From assembly GCA_037179335.1 (NCBI GenBank), contig JAKZHN010000027.1:124001-188000 (forward strand): 64,000 nt of DNA, read 5' to 3'. Shown in pieces: positions 13,680 through 25,125 of this stretch. Source of the DNA: Cyclaneusma minus (Eukaryota > Ascomycota > Leotiomycetes > Marthamycetales > Marthamycetaceae). A program made the position numbers and the translations under genes. Position 1 is the stretch's first letter. Every line of letters starts with the position of its first letter. The notes beneath the pieces are model-generated. The model made no database searches. It was given only the letters and a program-made list of their open reading frames with translations, and was not told the origin of the DNA.

Positions 13680-14563
13680 TCAGAGCTTTATGCTATTCAG
13701 CTTATCTGTCAAGTCGATGTCGATATCTTCCCACTCGTCCTCGTTCTCGTCTCTAAGTTCCTCGCCCTGACTGACGGTAACAGGGGTGGCTTGACTGATA
13801 ACATTAGAGGCCGTATTTGGTGAGGCGTCAGTTGGGGAGGGCGAGGCCGCAGTAGCTGAGGTGTCGGGGAGATCCAGCTCCATCGCGCTGCCACCGACAG
13901 CAAGCCTTGACAGACTATCGGTCAAGTCGTCCGCTCCGGCTGCTGCTAACTCTGAAAGGTGTGCAGTCCACACGCTCAAGGCATCCTTCGAGAAGTAGTC
14001 CGCAGGATTCAGATGGCGATCCGGCGTGATGGCAAGGTTGCCTTTGGAAGTATTCGCACAATATTTCTTAGCCCAGTACTTGCGGAGTTTCCGCGCTTCT
14101 TTGGGACCGGCACCTTCTTTCTGCAGCCAGAATATGGTTAGACAGTTAACCTCCGGCTGAACTCAAGGAAACTCACCTGCGCAACAGCTTTGATCAACCT
14201 AGCCTTGGATCGGGCGGCATTTCTCTTGGGAAATCTGTTGAAGAGAACATTCACAGTTTGTAGCCAGCAGACATCCATGATATGTTTGTTGATAGCCCAG
14301 TGTGGATTTTTAGAGTCCTTGTTGGCGCAAAAGGTGGCGTAGCGGATTTTGTTGACGAAATGGATGAATGAGACCTAGTAGTTGACCCTTCTAAGGGTTC
14401 TCAACTGCGCCATTGTGGCCATTCTTGGAGGGACGTCGCGCCTGGCAGTAGCTTGGGTGGTTTGGGGTGCCGTCGAACTCTGCGGAGGCTGCGCAGCACG
14501 ACCGGGGGCTTGGGCTAGTCGTTGTGCCGTGGGAGGTAACGTGGGAGCTGTGGGAGAAGCCAT
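13680..14563 (-). pseudogene. Hypothetical protein gene with in-frame TAG
   Basis: Exon 1 runs 14563-14177, intron 14176-14121 (GTGAGT...CTGCAG, 56 nt), exon 2 14120-13680. The join keeps one frame for 276 codons apart from a TAG at 14377-14375, after codon 62. The N-terminus is Ala/Pro/Gln-rich. The middle is basic (FNRFPKRNAARSKARLIKA, then KEARKLRKYWAKKY). The C-terminus is acidic (DENEDEWEDIDIDLTD). I do not recognise the family. The reading frame continues cleanly past the TAG, so a nonsense mutation of a Gln codon (CAG to TAG, the RIP-type CpA change) is the simplest explanation. Alternatively the real start is a downstream ATG such as the one in MDVCW. A missed intron is less likely because no good donor lies upstream of the TAG. 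Confidence 0.5.
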
Positions 14564-14954
14564 GTTCCCGACAGAGGCTCGAGGACTTCTTCTCAAAGCA
14601 CGAAAACACCGAAGATTGTGACAGTAGGTAGACGTAGATGGAGCTGCCAGGGGATGAGCAAGAGACCAAGCTCAAATATGTCGAGCCCGCTCGGCTAAGA
14701 CCGCAGCGGCAGCCCTTAGTGTTTACCGCGCGGCGATAAAGCTTTGACCCTGACAAATTTGTGACATTTTTAGGAGTATGTGTAATGACTAGTAGAATGT
14801 ATTCGAGCAGAGAATAAAATATATACAACTTATCTGAGAAGCCATAATTGCCACTGGAGATATTTTGTATAAGGTTGAAATCCCCCGCCTAGATGTCATC
14901 TCTCTTGGACCCATTGAAAACAGCTACATATTTTTCACTTATCCGCCAATGCTT

Positions 14955-16092
14955 TTACAGAATCCTCTGCAAACAACCCGGTTCGACGGTTTCAAGCTCA
15001 CCGACAACTACATCCCAAACACGCTTCTGCGCAGCTCGTCCTTCTTTATCTGTGACCCAGCCGGGCACTTCATAACTGCGTCACGCATGTCAGAACTATT
15101 CGAGAATATTCAACAAACTCCGGAGTCGAGCTACTGGCTCTAAAGTCGGGATTTCAGGGTGAACTCACTCGTTGAACTCGCAAGCGTCGAAAAAACGTCC
15201 ATGGCTCTCTTGGCCCATGACAGCGGCAGCCAATAGAGTCCTGCTCCCATCCTCGGCAGTCCGGCCATATCGAGCATGCTGAATGGCAAGGCTGTCTCCG
15301 AAAGACTGCGGACTATTACGACTGATCTCTGTCTTGCACAGCCCAGGATCAGTGAGATTCATGATCACACCAGTGCGAGAAAAGGGGACCAGAGTTGCGA
15401 GTTGGCGAACTGCAAAGGCTCCCAGGAGCTTGGAAAGAGGGTATCTATAACACCCTTGTTAGCTTGAGGAAATATCGCTGACAATAAATGCATCAGATGA
15501 TGGATACAGACGATGACATAGCAATCGCGTCCGGGTCATCCATTTTCTTCAGCGGATCATCCTTGATCTTATCCCAGTCCCCCTTGAAGAGAAAGCCCGC
15601 GCCACTCGTGATAAGCGCAAATGTGGCACAATCTCGTCATGTTGGAATTCTCACTCATCTTCGGCAGAAACAGCACTGCCAACAGCACCGTACTCAACAA
15701 GTTCACGGTAAGGGGTAGCAAATAGCCCTCCGCGAAAGCTTTCTGGGACATCGCCACAGCCGCCTTCTCAATCAACGCATCAATTCTTCCGAGCGCTTCC
15801 GCTCTTTTCGCAAACGCTTTGACGGAGTCGAAGCTTGACAAGTCGAGCTCCCAGACTCCGACAACGTGGGTGATGTCGGTCGATGTTTCGATGGAGGCTT
15901 TGGTTCTCTCGCTGACTTCGAGGTTTCGCACGGCGAGGATTACTTTTGAAGAGCCTAAGGCGACGAGGTGCTTGACGGCTTTGAATCCAAATCCGGTGTT
16001 GGCGCCGGTTACGATGTAGGTTTTGCCGGAGCAGATCTCTTAGGAGGGGAAGGTTGCGTCATTGGGATAACACTAGGTGCTACGGATGGCAT
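14955..16092 (-). pseudogene. Short-chain dehydrogenase/reductase (SDR) pseudogene
   Basis: Minus-strand pieces line up as one SDR: the cofactor-binding segment SGKTYIVTGANTGFGF (TGxxxGxG) near 16,020, a DALIEKAAVA segment and PLTVNLLSTVLLAVLFLPK near 15,700, the catalytic-type YPLSK (YxxxK) near 15,440, and a tail KEGRAAQKRVWDVVVGEL ending at the stop at 14955-14957. Frame is broken at least twice: one base is missing near 16,042, between the ATG-proximal MPSVAPSV segment and SGKTY, and another shift lies near 15,620-15,630 at the strand that should carry the catalytic Ser. Probable introns lie near 15,450-15,500 and 15,075-15,170. The family is NAD(P)-dependent oxidoreductases, of the type clustered with fungal secondary metabolism or retinol-dehydrogenase-like enzymes; the substrate cannot be told. 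Confidence 0.7.
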
Positions 16093-17116
16093 GGTTCTGA
16101 TGTTTGATTGGAAGTATTTAGTGGTATCAAATGGTTTAAAGACTTGGGATGAAAGACAGATCTTTGAAAGGCTCCTGTGTCGAACGGACTTGGATTTGAA
16201 GTCTGAGGTTATTAGTCATTCACTTTCGATGGATTATGAATGACTTCAAGTTGCCTTTATGTAGATTCTTCGGATCATTCTTCAAGTCTGCTAAAGAGAT
16301 CATTCGAACCGTTGATCGGACTTTGGAGTCCAGACTCTAAAATCCATCAGCCATAATGTCCTAAAATCCGCGATGTCGTTGATGATAACTCGTTGGGTGG
16401 CCAATGAGAGTACGATTCCCAAAGTAGAATGGTGATGTTGCACAAAGGTGATATGGCCCGTGCCTTTTTGTGGGTCTGGAGGAGCTCGTACTATTTCCAC
16501 CTTAACGCCGACGATGAGAAAAGGGGCCCCGGAGCGGTAATATTGGGCTTATATAACAAGAAAAGTAATCGAGTGAGCTTCTTCTCCGAGTCTTGAATGC
16601 ATGTTCAGAATTTAGAAAACTGGAGGCTTGAAATTTGGGACTTGGGGGCTTGTTTACGCTTCTCAAAAGCGACCAACGATAAGATTAGATTAGATCTTGC
16701 CCGTGAGATCGATGACGACAATTCTTGGATTCACTTCCCCAAAACTTACAAAATTAAAGCAAAGCTGTCTGGAACGGAGAACCTGCTATGTTCCACGATG
16801 ATTCTTCTCAATTTTGGACTTTGGAACTGTTCGGACAGTTGGATAACCAAAGTCTGGGGACGCCAAGCCGGCTTTGACGTACTTCGGCCCCCTGGCGCGG
16901 GATATCGTTGACATCATCATCCATTGTTCTTTCAGCAAAGGTAACTATGGGCTCTAAGCTCTCACGACCTCCCTTCAATCTATCGTCTTTCAAAGCACGA
17001 GTCTGTAGTAGTTTCGTCTATCCTCGTTGCAAGAACCAGGTCCCCGTATCTTCCTCAAATCAGCATCCCTCCGTAGTAATCCCCTCAACCCTACAAACGA
17101 CATCAAGAACACCAAA
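16093..17116. other. Intergenic region
   Basis: No recognisable gene. It separates the SDR pseudogene (minus) from the membrane-protein gene (plus) and holds the upstream region of both. The last 100 nt are C/T- and A/C-rich, as is usual for fungal leaders. Confidence 0.4.
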
Positions 17117-18132
17117 ATGGGTATCACTCACAGCACTGCCCGCTGGGTAGCTCCTCTCTCCTTCGCAATCGACTTCGCAGCCCAGCAATATGGCATGCTC
17201 TCCTCCCCGAGCATGAAAGACATCCACGACGCCCATATCTCGTTCTGGTCGCCACAGCCCTTTTTCATCGTCGGCTTCTTCTTCCCCCAGCAGCTCTTCC
17301 AGCTCGCATGGCTCTACCACCTCTGGAAGCTCGATCCCAGCCGCGGCTCGCCTGCAGAGAAAGCCGAAGCCAAGCTGATGACTGACTTTGTACCCTACTA
17401 TGCTGTAGGCAACCTCTGTATTGCTTGTGAGTATCTCAGTCTCCAATCTTGTACATTCTTGCCGTCTCCCACGTCCCTCCCTACTTTCCAAGGATTGGAA
17501 ACAGATCCTGAGTATTTCGAATCGAGTATTGGAGTCATGAAGAGCTGACAAGGATCCGCAGCATGGATGATCTTCTGGAACTCCTCCTCACTTGAGATAT
17601 CCAACATCTTCGTCTGGATCAACTCCCTCACACAGCTCTACTATGCGTTCAACAAGCTCCCACCCATGAACACCTCGTCCACCTCCTCCGTCCTCACACA
17701 CATTGTCTCCAAAACGTTCGCGGGTATCGGGGTCCTTGATCTCGTGCACAACACGTCTGTCGCGTACTTTGACCACCAGCTTCCATCCACGCTCATCAAG
17801 GTCGTCACGGGCGCAGGTTTCATTGGTCTCGGTGCTGTCAGTGATTGGATCTTCGGAGGCTGCTTGGTGTATGATTTGGTGGCGTTGAGTGTAGGACAGG
17901 GCCAGTATGGGAGAGCGGAATGGAGCAGGATGTTGGGTGGCTTTGCGGTGGCGACTGCTGGTGTGGTGGGATTCAGGAACTGGATGAGGTAGGTTGGGGA
18001 AATTCTGGCGGACTGTTATGTGGGTTGCGCGTAAAGTGGAAGAAGAGAGGACTTACGATTTGGTGTAGGCCGCCGTACAAGAAGCAGGATGAAGTTGAAT
18101 ATCAAGTTGCTGGTTCCGAAGAGACTGTTTGA
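17117..18132 (+). CDS. Uncharacterised multi-pass membrane protein (266 aa)
   Basis: Three exons: 17117-17426, 17562-17988 and 18069-18132 (introns 135 and 80 nt, GTGAGT...CGCAG and GTAGGT...TGTAG), giving 267 codons in one frame. The start ATG sits in ACCAAAATGG and is the first in frame after an A/C-rich leader. Hydrophobic segments are visible at about residues 46-66 (FFIVGFFFPQQLFQLAWLY), 90-115, 115-140, 155-180, 185-215 and 220-240, so six or so membrane spans are likely, with a short polar C-terminal tail (PPYKKQDEVEYQVAGSEE). No catalytic motif is evident. It resembles small fungal membrane proteins of unknown function. I cannot assign a transport or enzyme role. Exon structure is well supported; function is unknown. 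Confidence 0.8.
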
Positions 18133-19164
18133 CTGCAGAGTCGGGTGATATCCATGATGGTGAGATCAAAACAAATGCTGGGGTAGTGAGAGCGTTGATA
18201 GGAACAAACGAGTAGTAGCTTTTGCTGTTATTGTCGTCGTTGTTGTTATTGACGTGGTTTGGGTGCCGGGCGCGAAGTTACAATCTTCGATATTCGATCG
18301 GGTGTGCGCAAGAGAAGAGAGGGAGAAAAAAAAGAGGGGGGCGGGGGGGGGGGGGAAGAGCAAAAATATGTGACTGCAAGCAACCCTGCCTGGTGGGTGT
18401 ATGCAAGGCCAAGGCCAAGAGGGCCCCGCTTGAGGGCCGCGCTAAAAGAAATCCAAAAAAAAAAGCAAAAAGCAGACCTGGGAAACAGGGATGATGGGGT
18501 GGTTTGAACGTGAGGGGCTCGGACCCTCGTAACGAAATGGGTTGCTAGCAACCACGTCCACATTTTGTTGATTGAGCGCAATCTCAATCTCATGCTTCCG
18601 AAGATAACCGCTAAACCACCCCGTTCCAACAGCTCTACTATCAGACTCAGCTGCAATTTTGCTTTATAAGGGTCAAAATTTCCCATTTTGCTGCGGATGA
18701 GTGCGAGGCCAACGGCCATCACCCAGCACCCCCATATCATCACTTTCATGCCTTGAGCGCATCTCGGCTTCACATTCTCGCAAACTGCACTCCTCAGCGA
18801 TGTTGGAACCGGTCTTTTTACAATGTTCAGTGTCATTACTCATATTCATAGCCTACATACAGGAAGTAGTAGTTCTCAAGTAGCTAGTCTGTTTTGCTTG
18901 TTCGGTCATCAGGCAAAGAAATGTAGAAAAAACACCCTCCATGCATCCTCCGTCAGCAGCAAAGCAAGGAGGATCGCAAAATGCCCCAAACCCCTTCCTG
19001 ATCCTCGCCTCCCATATTCATCAGAAACATTGACAGGGAAGAAAGGATAAAGGAATAGAGCAAGTCGGAAACACCAGATTGACAGATCCCCCCCCCCCTC
19101 GCAATTTCCGTACGTGTATGTATCCCGCTTCGCTATGCATTCGTCGAAAAGGCAGAGAACCGAC
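18133..19164. other. Intergenic region with a structured segment
   Basis: Between convergent genes (membrane protein, plus; GBD protein, minus). It includes a purine-rich low-complexity run near 18,310-18,360, the structured segment listed separately, and the 3' flanks of both genes. No gene recognised. Confidence 0.4.
18496..18622 (-). ncRNA. Possible structured RNA / tRNA-like element
   Basis: The ends form a perfect 10-bp inverted pair (GGGGTGGTTT / AAACCACCCC). Inside, on the minus strand, lie further perfect hairpins: CTTCGGAAG, GATTGAG..CTCAATC, GGTTGC-TA-GCAACC and GAGGG-TCCGAGC-CCCTC. The last resembles a tRNA T-arm, and GCGGTTA resembles a D-loop. It is not a canonical tRNA: the T-loop has C at position 55 and about 8 nt separate the T-arm from the acceptor strand. 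It could be a decayed type-II or intron-containing tRNA gene, or another small structured RNA. Confidence 0.3.
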
Positions 19165-21963
19165 TCAACACTCCAACCAACCCCCATCATCCTGACTCTT
19201 CTTCCTTCCAGCCCCAACATCACCACCCAGCTCCAACCTCGGAATCTCCAACCGCGGCGTCTCAATCCTCGGCGCCTCCAATTTCGGCACTCCCCCATTA
19301 TTCTTCACCGGACTACTCTTCATCTTCCTCGGACTCTCGTCCTTCGGTCCATACCTCACATCCTTGGCATCACAGCCATCCTCCACAGCAGCACCAACCC
19401 AACACCTCAAACCCTCATGCACGCCCCCATAAAACTTCTCCTTACAGAGCCTCAACGTACCGCCTAGCACCTTCTCCCAACCACTAACCCTGAGCTCTTC
19501 TCGCAGCTTATTGCGTTCCTCTTTGCTGGGCAGGGAGGCAATGATGCCGTTCAAGATATCCAAGTGAGAGGAAAGGTAGTTCGTAGCTTCCCACTCCACA
19601 CCGCCTACATATGGCGCTGCAGCCACAGGTGGTGCTGGTGATGGAAAGTGGCGCTTCATGTACGCATACTCATCAACTGTAGGCTGTTCTGTAGCTTTGC
19701 GACCGAATTCTGAAGAGGAGCCGTCTTCGTGGAACTTGGGTACGGCAATAACGTTCAGCGAGTGCAGAAAGATCCAAAAGACCTCTTTGGTGACGGACGA
19801 GACTTCTTTGCACCAGACGCGATAGGGGCGATCGCGCCACATGTCAATGACGAAAGCCAAGGGGCGCTCGGCTTCGGGTGGCGAGGGGTCGTGGAGATAG
19901 GAGAGGAGAGTGCGGGCGCGTTGGGCGCGCTCGGCCTGAGGCGAGGATTGGAGCCAGGTGTAGAGGAGCCAGGTTATGATACTGCGGGTGCTGAATTCGG
20001 AGGGGCCTTTGTGCTCGGGGTCGAAGAGCATGCCGATGAGGGCGGGGAAGAGCGTCGATTGGATGCGGGTTAGGTGGGTAAGGCCGAGGGCGGTGGTGCA
20101 GAGGGCTTTGAGGCAGAGGAGGGTCTCGTGGAGGAGTTGGTCTTCGTGTTCCTCTCTGATAGTTTGTCAGTCATGTGATCTGGAAAGTTTGGATTCAATG
20201 TCATTGGAGCAGGGGTGCCAGTAGAGTTGAAGAAAGGGATAGCAAGCAGCATGAACATACCTCCACTCGACTTCCATAATGCGATGCAACAGAGCTACAA
20301 TCTCGGTCATGCCGCCCAATCCAATGTAGCACTCGGTCCACGACACCGTCTCATTCCTCAGCAACAACATCAGCTTATGCAGCTTTCCAACCTCGACCTG
20401 TGCTGGCTCAGGAGTCTTTCGCAAGTAAGCCACAAAGCCGTCCGGCAACTGTCCTTTTGCCTTCGCCAATAGCTGACTGCCAAAGCCGGTGCCAGTACCT
20501 CCAGGCGACTTAGGAGTAGTAGGAGCGGCAACGGTGGACTTGGACCTCATGTGCCTCGTAATGTTAAGGTTACCTTCTGGCTTCGACTTCTTCGTCGGGC
20601 TGGGATCCTTATCTTTTCTTCCAAACGTGAAATTCATGCTTCTGGGTCGCTTGCTCTTAGTCTCCTTCTGTTCCGGCTCCTCCAGAAGTTCTTCATCTTC
20701 TTCACTGCCTTGCGTGGGAGGTCTGGACAGTCGGTTCTTAGCAGCCAAGAGCTCAGCACGGTCTTGCCTGACCAGATCCATCTTCATGCTCAAGGCCACG
20801 CTTCTCATCTTGAAGCGCTGATTCTCGGGGATGTTACGGCGATCGAGCATGGCTTCAAACTCGGTTTCGATCTCCTTAGGATCAACAGGGGTTGGTGGTT
20901 CACTAGTCTCCGCGCTTGAGCGCGTGGAGAATTGACCTTCGATGGCGGCAGTTGCAGCAGCTACTCGCGAACCTTTCTTTGGGAAGTTCTGCGCGGCGCC
21001 AGTATCAAGGGGCGTAATCTTTCGGTTCAAAGGTGGGCGGCCAGGGGTATCTCCTGACGCGCTACGCTTTTCCTCGCGGCTCCGTCGAGCATTGTCACTC
21101 GCCTGTCTGGAGACATCCTGAGATGTGACGCTTGAGCGTATCCAAGATGTCGGTCTTGATCTCTTGCCATCTTGTTGTAGTTGTGGTGCAGGTGCATATT
21201 CAATACCATCATGAAAGTTTCGCTGGTTGGATGGACCATAGTTCGAAGGAGTGTACAGCGCGATCTCTTCCTCCACCGACCTTCGTGTAACTTGGGCTCC
21301 GGTAGGCGGCTGGCTCGAGAACTGCGCATAGATAGGTGTTCGAGGTTCCTGGTAGCTCACTGGAGGAGCTCTCGAATTGGGCGGAGCTCGATTCTCCTTG
21401 TATTTCGCTTCACCCTCCATATCCTTCTGGAGACTCTTGGAAGACTTGACTCGAAGGAGGTTGGCGAGGTTCTTCGAGGATTTGGATATGGATTTGAAGG
21501 ATTTCTCGCCGTTGGATTTCTCATCTTTGGGCTGTGAAGACTTGGGGCTGGACTTGTCTTTGCCGGCGAGGTTCTTCAGGGAGTATGAACTGAGAGTCTT
21601 CTTGTGTAGGCTCTTAGGCTTCTGATTATCCCCATCCACGCCCCTCGACTTCGGCCTGCTCGAATCCGAATCTTGCGCCGGCTTGCTGGGGGGAGGCATC
21701 GCGTTAATGTGGATAGGGAGTTCTCCCAGAGCTCGTGCATGCGGATGGTCGTCGGGCAGCATCAAGCGGTTCGGGTCGAACAAGGCGCCGCCGCAGTAAA
21801 TATCGCCAATGGGGTATGATGGCGATGGTGGCACTGGCGGGAGTGAGGAACCTTCTGAAGGAGTTTTCTTGTGCTGCATGAATGACTTCAGGACTCCTTT
21901 GGACTTCTTGGGACTGCCATTGTTGCGATCCATGGCGAACTGCGCATCCTGAGTGCTTGCCAT
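19165..21963 (-). CDS. Formin-type GTPase-binding-domain protein lacking FH1/FH2
   Basis: Two exons, 21963-20261 and 20155-19165, with a 105-nt intron (GTATGT...TATCAG), encode 897 aa. The start used is the ATG at 21963 (MASTQDAQ); the frame extends further up only without an ATG. The first 360 residues are disordered, with many Ser/Pro/Lys repeats (KSSKNLANLLRVKSSKSLQ). Residues about 368-410 (EFEAMLDRRNIPENQRFKM) match the start of the diaphanous-formin GTPase-binding domain. After a basic insert the armadillo-like part resumes at about 495-800 (FVAYLRKTPEP..KLHKLMLLLRNE..W). A Pro/Arg-rich tail closes the protein. There is no poly-Pro FH1 or FH2 actin-nucleating domain, so it probably binds a Rho-type GTPase without nucleating actin. 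Such stand-alone GBD proteins occur in Pezizomycotina; the role here is inferred. Confidence 0.82.
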
Positions 21964-22543
21964 GATGTAGGCAGATGGATGTGCAATGCGCGACGTCGAC
22001 AATCAGCGGGAGAGAGTAAGACAAGATGATACTCCTCCGTGGGTTATCAGTAAAGGTCTCAGGCTGATCATGGCAAGGAGGCAAGGGAACAATGGTCTTG
22101 GAGAAAGATGGGTCGAGATTCTTGGTTCTGGGAAAGCCGGGGGCGCGGCGTCGATGATGGTGTTTTGGCGGGAGGCAGGTGGTTGCCATGATGGCAACCA
22201 GGCGGAACGACGCACCAATAGGCAGCCACACCGAGGTCCCACCTCCCCGTTTAAGTTGCGGGGATGCGCGCTAGGGGTACGTCAAACTCTAAATTTCCAT
22301 GTGTCTGTGCAAAAGCCGTTGAACATGACTTCTGCCCTGATCCTGATCTGAACACAGACCAGAAGTTTCTGCCTTCGAGTAATCAAAGACTGCGTCACTG
22401 TGATGTCAACATTAAATCCAGACCACGCGATTGCCACTGAAACATCGATCCCTGAATAATGTTCGATGTAAGGATCCGACTTCTGTAGTTGCGAACTGAC
22501 TACATGTAACCGTTGCACCACGATTCAAGCAGAACTTAGAAAT
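21964..22543. other. Upstream region of the GBD-protein gene
   Basis: Nothing gene-like was found. It holds the promoter and leader of the minus-strand GBD gene and the 3' flank of the thiolase gene. A small palindrome (GGTTGCCATGATGGCAACC) lies at 22,181-22,199. Confidence 0.4.
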
Positions 22544-23989
22544 CTACTCCGCAACCCAAACAGCAGCCATGCCCATCCCAGTCCCCACACACATACTAGT
22601 AACCCCGACCTTCTCCCCCCTCCTCCTCAACTCATAGAGTAACGTACTAACCTGTCTCGCCCCCGTACACCCCAACGGATGTCCAAAAGCTATAGCCCCT
22701 CCCTTCGGATTAATCTTCTTCTCATCAATCCCCAATTCATTCGCACACCAGACACACTGACTCGCAAACGCCTCATTGATCTCGAAAATATCCACATCCT
22801 CCTTCGTAATGCCCGCCTTTTCAAAAGCCAGCGGAATCGCCTTCCAAGGCCCAATTCCCATAAGCAAAGGCTTGACACCTGCTACGGATGCGCACACGTA
22901 CTTGCCCAAGATCTTCTGACCGAGTTTCTCGGCTGTGCTACGCTTCATGAGCAGCACGGCGGCGGCGCCGTCGGAAATCTGCGAGGCATTGCCGGCGTGA
23001 ATGGAGCCATCCTTCGCGAACGCAGGCTTCATCTTGCCCAGGGATTCGGCAGTAGTGTCAGGTCGGATACCGTCGTCTTTCGACACGGTAATTTCCTCCC
23101 ACTTTTCGGTCTTAGGGTTTTCGTACTTGACCTTGAGAGGAGCGATTTCCTCGTCAAAGAGCCCCTCCTTTTGCGCTTTGAGCGCTTTTTGGTAGGATGA
23201 GGCGGCAAAGGCGTCTTGCACGGCGCGCGTGACGCCACGGTCTTTGGCCATTTGCTCGGACAGCAGACCCATAGGGACTTTGCAGTTCTTGGCTTCGGGG
23301 TGCGACTCGAGGAGTTCGGAGAATTCGGTTACGGCACCTGGTCTATGATGCACATTCTATGTTGGCGCCGCCTCTTTCTTTCAAAAATGACGGTGGAAAG
23401 ACATACCCGTATTGCAAACTCATACTCTCGACGCCAGCGCCAACACCTACGTCAATCATGCCCGTAGAAATTGCATTCGCGATATCAACCACGGCCTGCA
23501 GACCACTCGAGCACTGCCTATTCAAACTCTTCACCGCCGCACTCTCTGGAAAGCCCGCCGCCAGCGCCGCAGCTCTGAACTCGGTTGCACCGCCTCCAGG
23601 GGGCAGCACAGATCCAACAGCGATGTCATTGACAAGGCCAGGATCGATTCCAGAGCGTTCAATCAGGGATTTGAATGCGCCGACCAGCAGATCAGCGGCA
23701 GCGGTGTCTTTGAATCCGCCGCGACCGCCTTTGGTGAAGGCGGTGCGGAGGCATGCTGTCACGACTATGTCGTCGGGGTTCTTGCGAAGGAGGGCTTCGC
23801 GGCCGCGATTGGGGTTGCCGCTGCTGCTGCTGCCATCGCCCTCGGTTGGGGCGATTTTGCTGTTGGAGCCGGCGAGGTGGCCGGAGACTTGGGAGAGGCG
23901 GTCTTTTGCTGTTTGTGCTGTCAGCTTCTTGCTTATGCTCCCCTGGACTTGCCACCTCGCTCACGACGGGCTCACTCACCGGCACTCAT
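22544..23989 (-). CDS. Peroxisomal 3-ketoacyl-CoA thiolase
   Basis: Three exons: 23989-23980 (only 10 nt), 23908-23407 and 23342-22544, with introns of 71 and 64 nt, give 436 aa. The enzyme cleaves 3-ketoacyl-CoA with CoA to acetyl-CoA and a shortened acyl-CoA, the last step of peroxisomal beta-oxidation. The acyl-binding Cys136 lies in NRQCSSGLQ, His392 in GHPLGCTG, and the C-terminal Cys422 in MCVGTGMG: the full thiolase triad. Residues 7-15, RLSQVSGHL, fit the PTS2 consensus (R/K)(L/V/I)x5(H/Q)(L/A), which supports peroxisomal import and separates it from the cytosolic acetoacetyl-CoA thiolase. The PTS2 becomes readable only after the 10-nt first exon is joined, so a model without that exon would lose it. 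Length is usual for the family (yeast POT1/FOX3 type). Confidence 0.93.
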
Positions 23990-24393
23990 TTTGTCAGATA
24001 TATAGAGAAAAGGAGACTTAGGAGTGGCAAAGGAGAGATAGCGATGAAGAAGAGTCGTCAGAAAGAAGGAGAAGCTTAACTTACCTTAGCTATTGATGAC
24101 AGTTCGAGACACTTTCAGCAGCTCCAGAGCGCCCTGGTCGTGTCAAGCTGCCGAGGCACTTGCGAACGATAAGCTGATTGGCTGCTAGCGCTAGTGCTGC
24201 GGCCTCAGGCATGAGTTCGGCCTTTCACATGCGGGCGTTTCACATGCAGTGTTCCAGCACAGGGGAAACGATTTTCCGTTCAAATTGTTCATTAATAGAG
24301 CTGACCATGGTCCTTCTACAGCTTTTCTGATAACATTCTCACTGGACTTATATCATCAGGACGAGTACTACCTCAAACAACTTCACTTCCCCG
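23990..24393. other. Thiolase upstream region
   Basis: No gene seen. It holds the promoter and leader of the thiolase gene (minus) and runs into the alpha-galactosidase fragment. A repeated TTTCACATGC(A/G)G pair near 24,222-24,250 is the only small repeat noted. Confidence 0.35.
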
Positions 24394-24804
24394 CCTCGAG
24401 GCTGGAACTCCTATGGTCTTCAAGCAAATCCAGCTATCAGCCCGAATTTCACCTTCGACCAAGCCCACGTCCTTGAACAAGCCAATGCTCTAGTATCCGT
24501 CACTCCCGGGGAACACATCGACAGCCATGACTACTACATGTATATCTCTCTCGATTCGGGCTGGAGCATTGGTGACCATGGCGATAACTATGGCCGGATA
24601 ATCTCCGATTCCGACTACCGGATAGTTATGTCATTGACCCTCGAACTGCTTTCGACCTTTGGGTTAGAAGTATTTTGGGAAAAAGATCAAAGCTGCGTAG
24701 GTCCCCTTCATGTGATACATGTGACCGTGTGGCCTCGGGGTCGGAGAAAGCGTAGTTCCGCTTCAATTCTGGACTTTGTGCAACACCAGACCTCCGCCTT
24801 TTAA
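24394..24804 (+). pseudogene. Alpha-galactosidase-like (GH27) 5' fragment
   Basis: From 24394 one frame reads PRGWNSYGLQANPAISPNFT, then FDQAHVLEQANALVSV, then YISLDSGWSIGDHGDNYGRI. This is the N-terminal pattern of fungal GH27-type alpha-galactosidases (PxGWNS near the start, then the DSGW strand). After about 24,610 the match stops, and a frame change appears in the region giving IDPRTAFDLWVRSI in another frame. No remaining barrel with catalytic Asp residues and no start codon are visible, so it is a truncated relic. Assigned by eye from the PRGWNS...DSGW spacing. Confidence 0.55.
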
Positions 24805-25125
24805 ATATATGCTGCTGCAGCTCTTCTCTTCCGCATCTTCTCGTGACTCGTCCTGAACGAGGCTAGGCTCTAGCTTTCAGGTTAGCCTGCTCTTGAGCCA
24901 CCACATCTCTCATCCTCTCATCCTCTTCTCTCCTCCGCCTGTTGAGAACCTCGTATGAGTCCTTCTGAGCCGACGCGCCAGCCTTCTGCAATTTCAGACC
25001 TTATCCGCCGCCAGGCTCTCTCATTGTCTTCTCAGCGCACCACCTTCTTCATCCTCATGGATATGTAGCGTGGCATCCGGCAACGGCTCAGTGCTGATTT
25101 CACTGATGCAAATGCCCACGGACAG

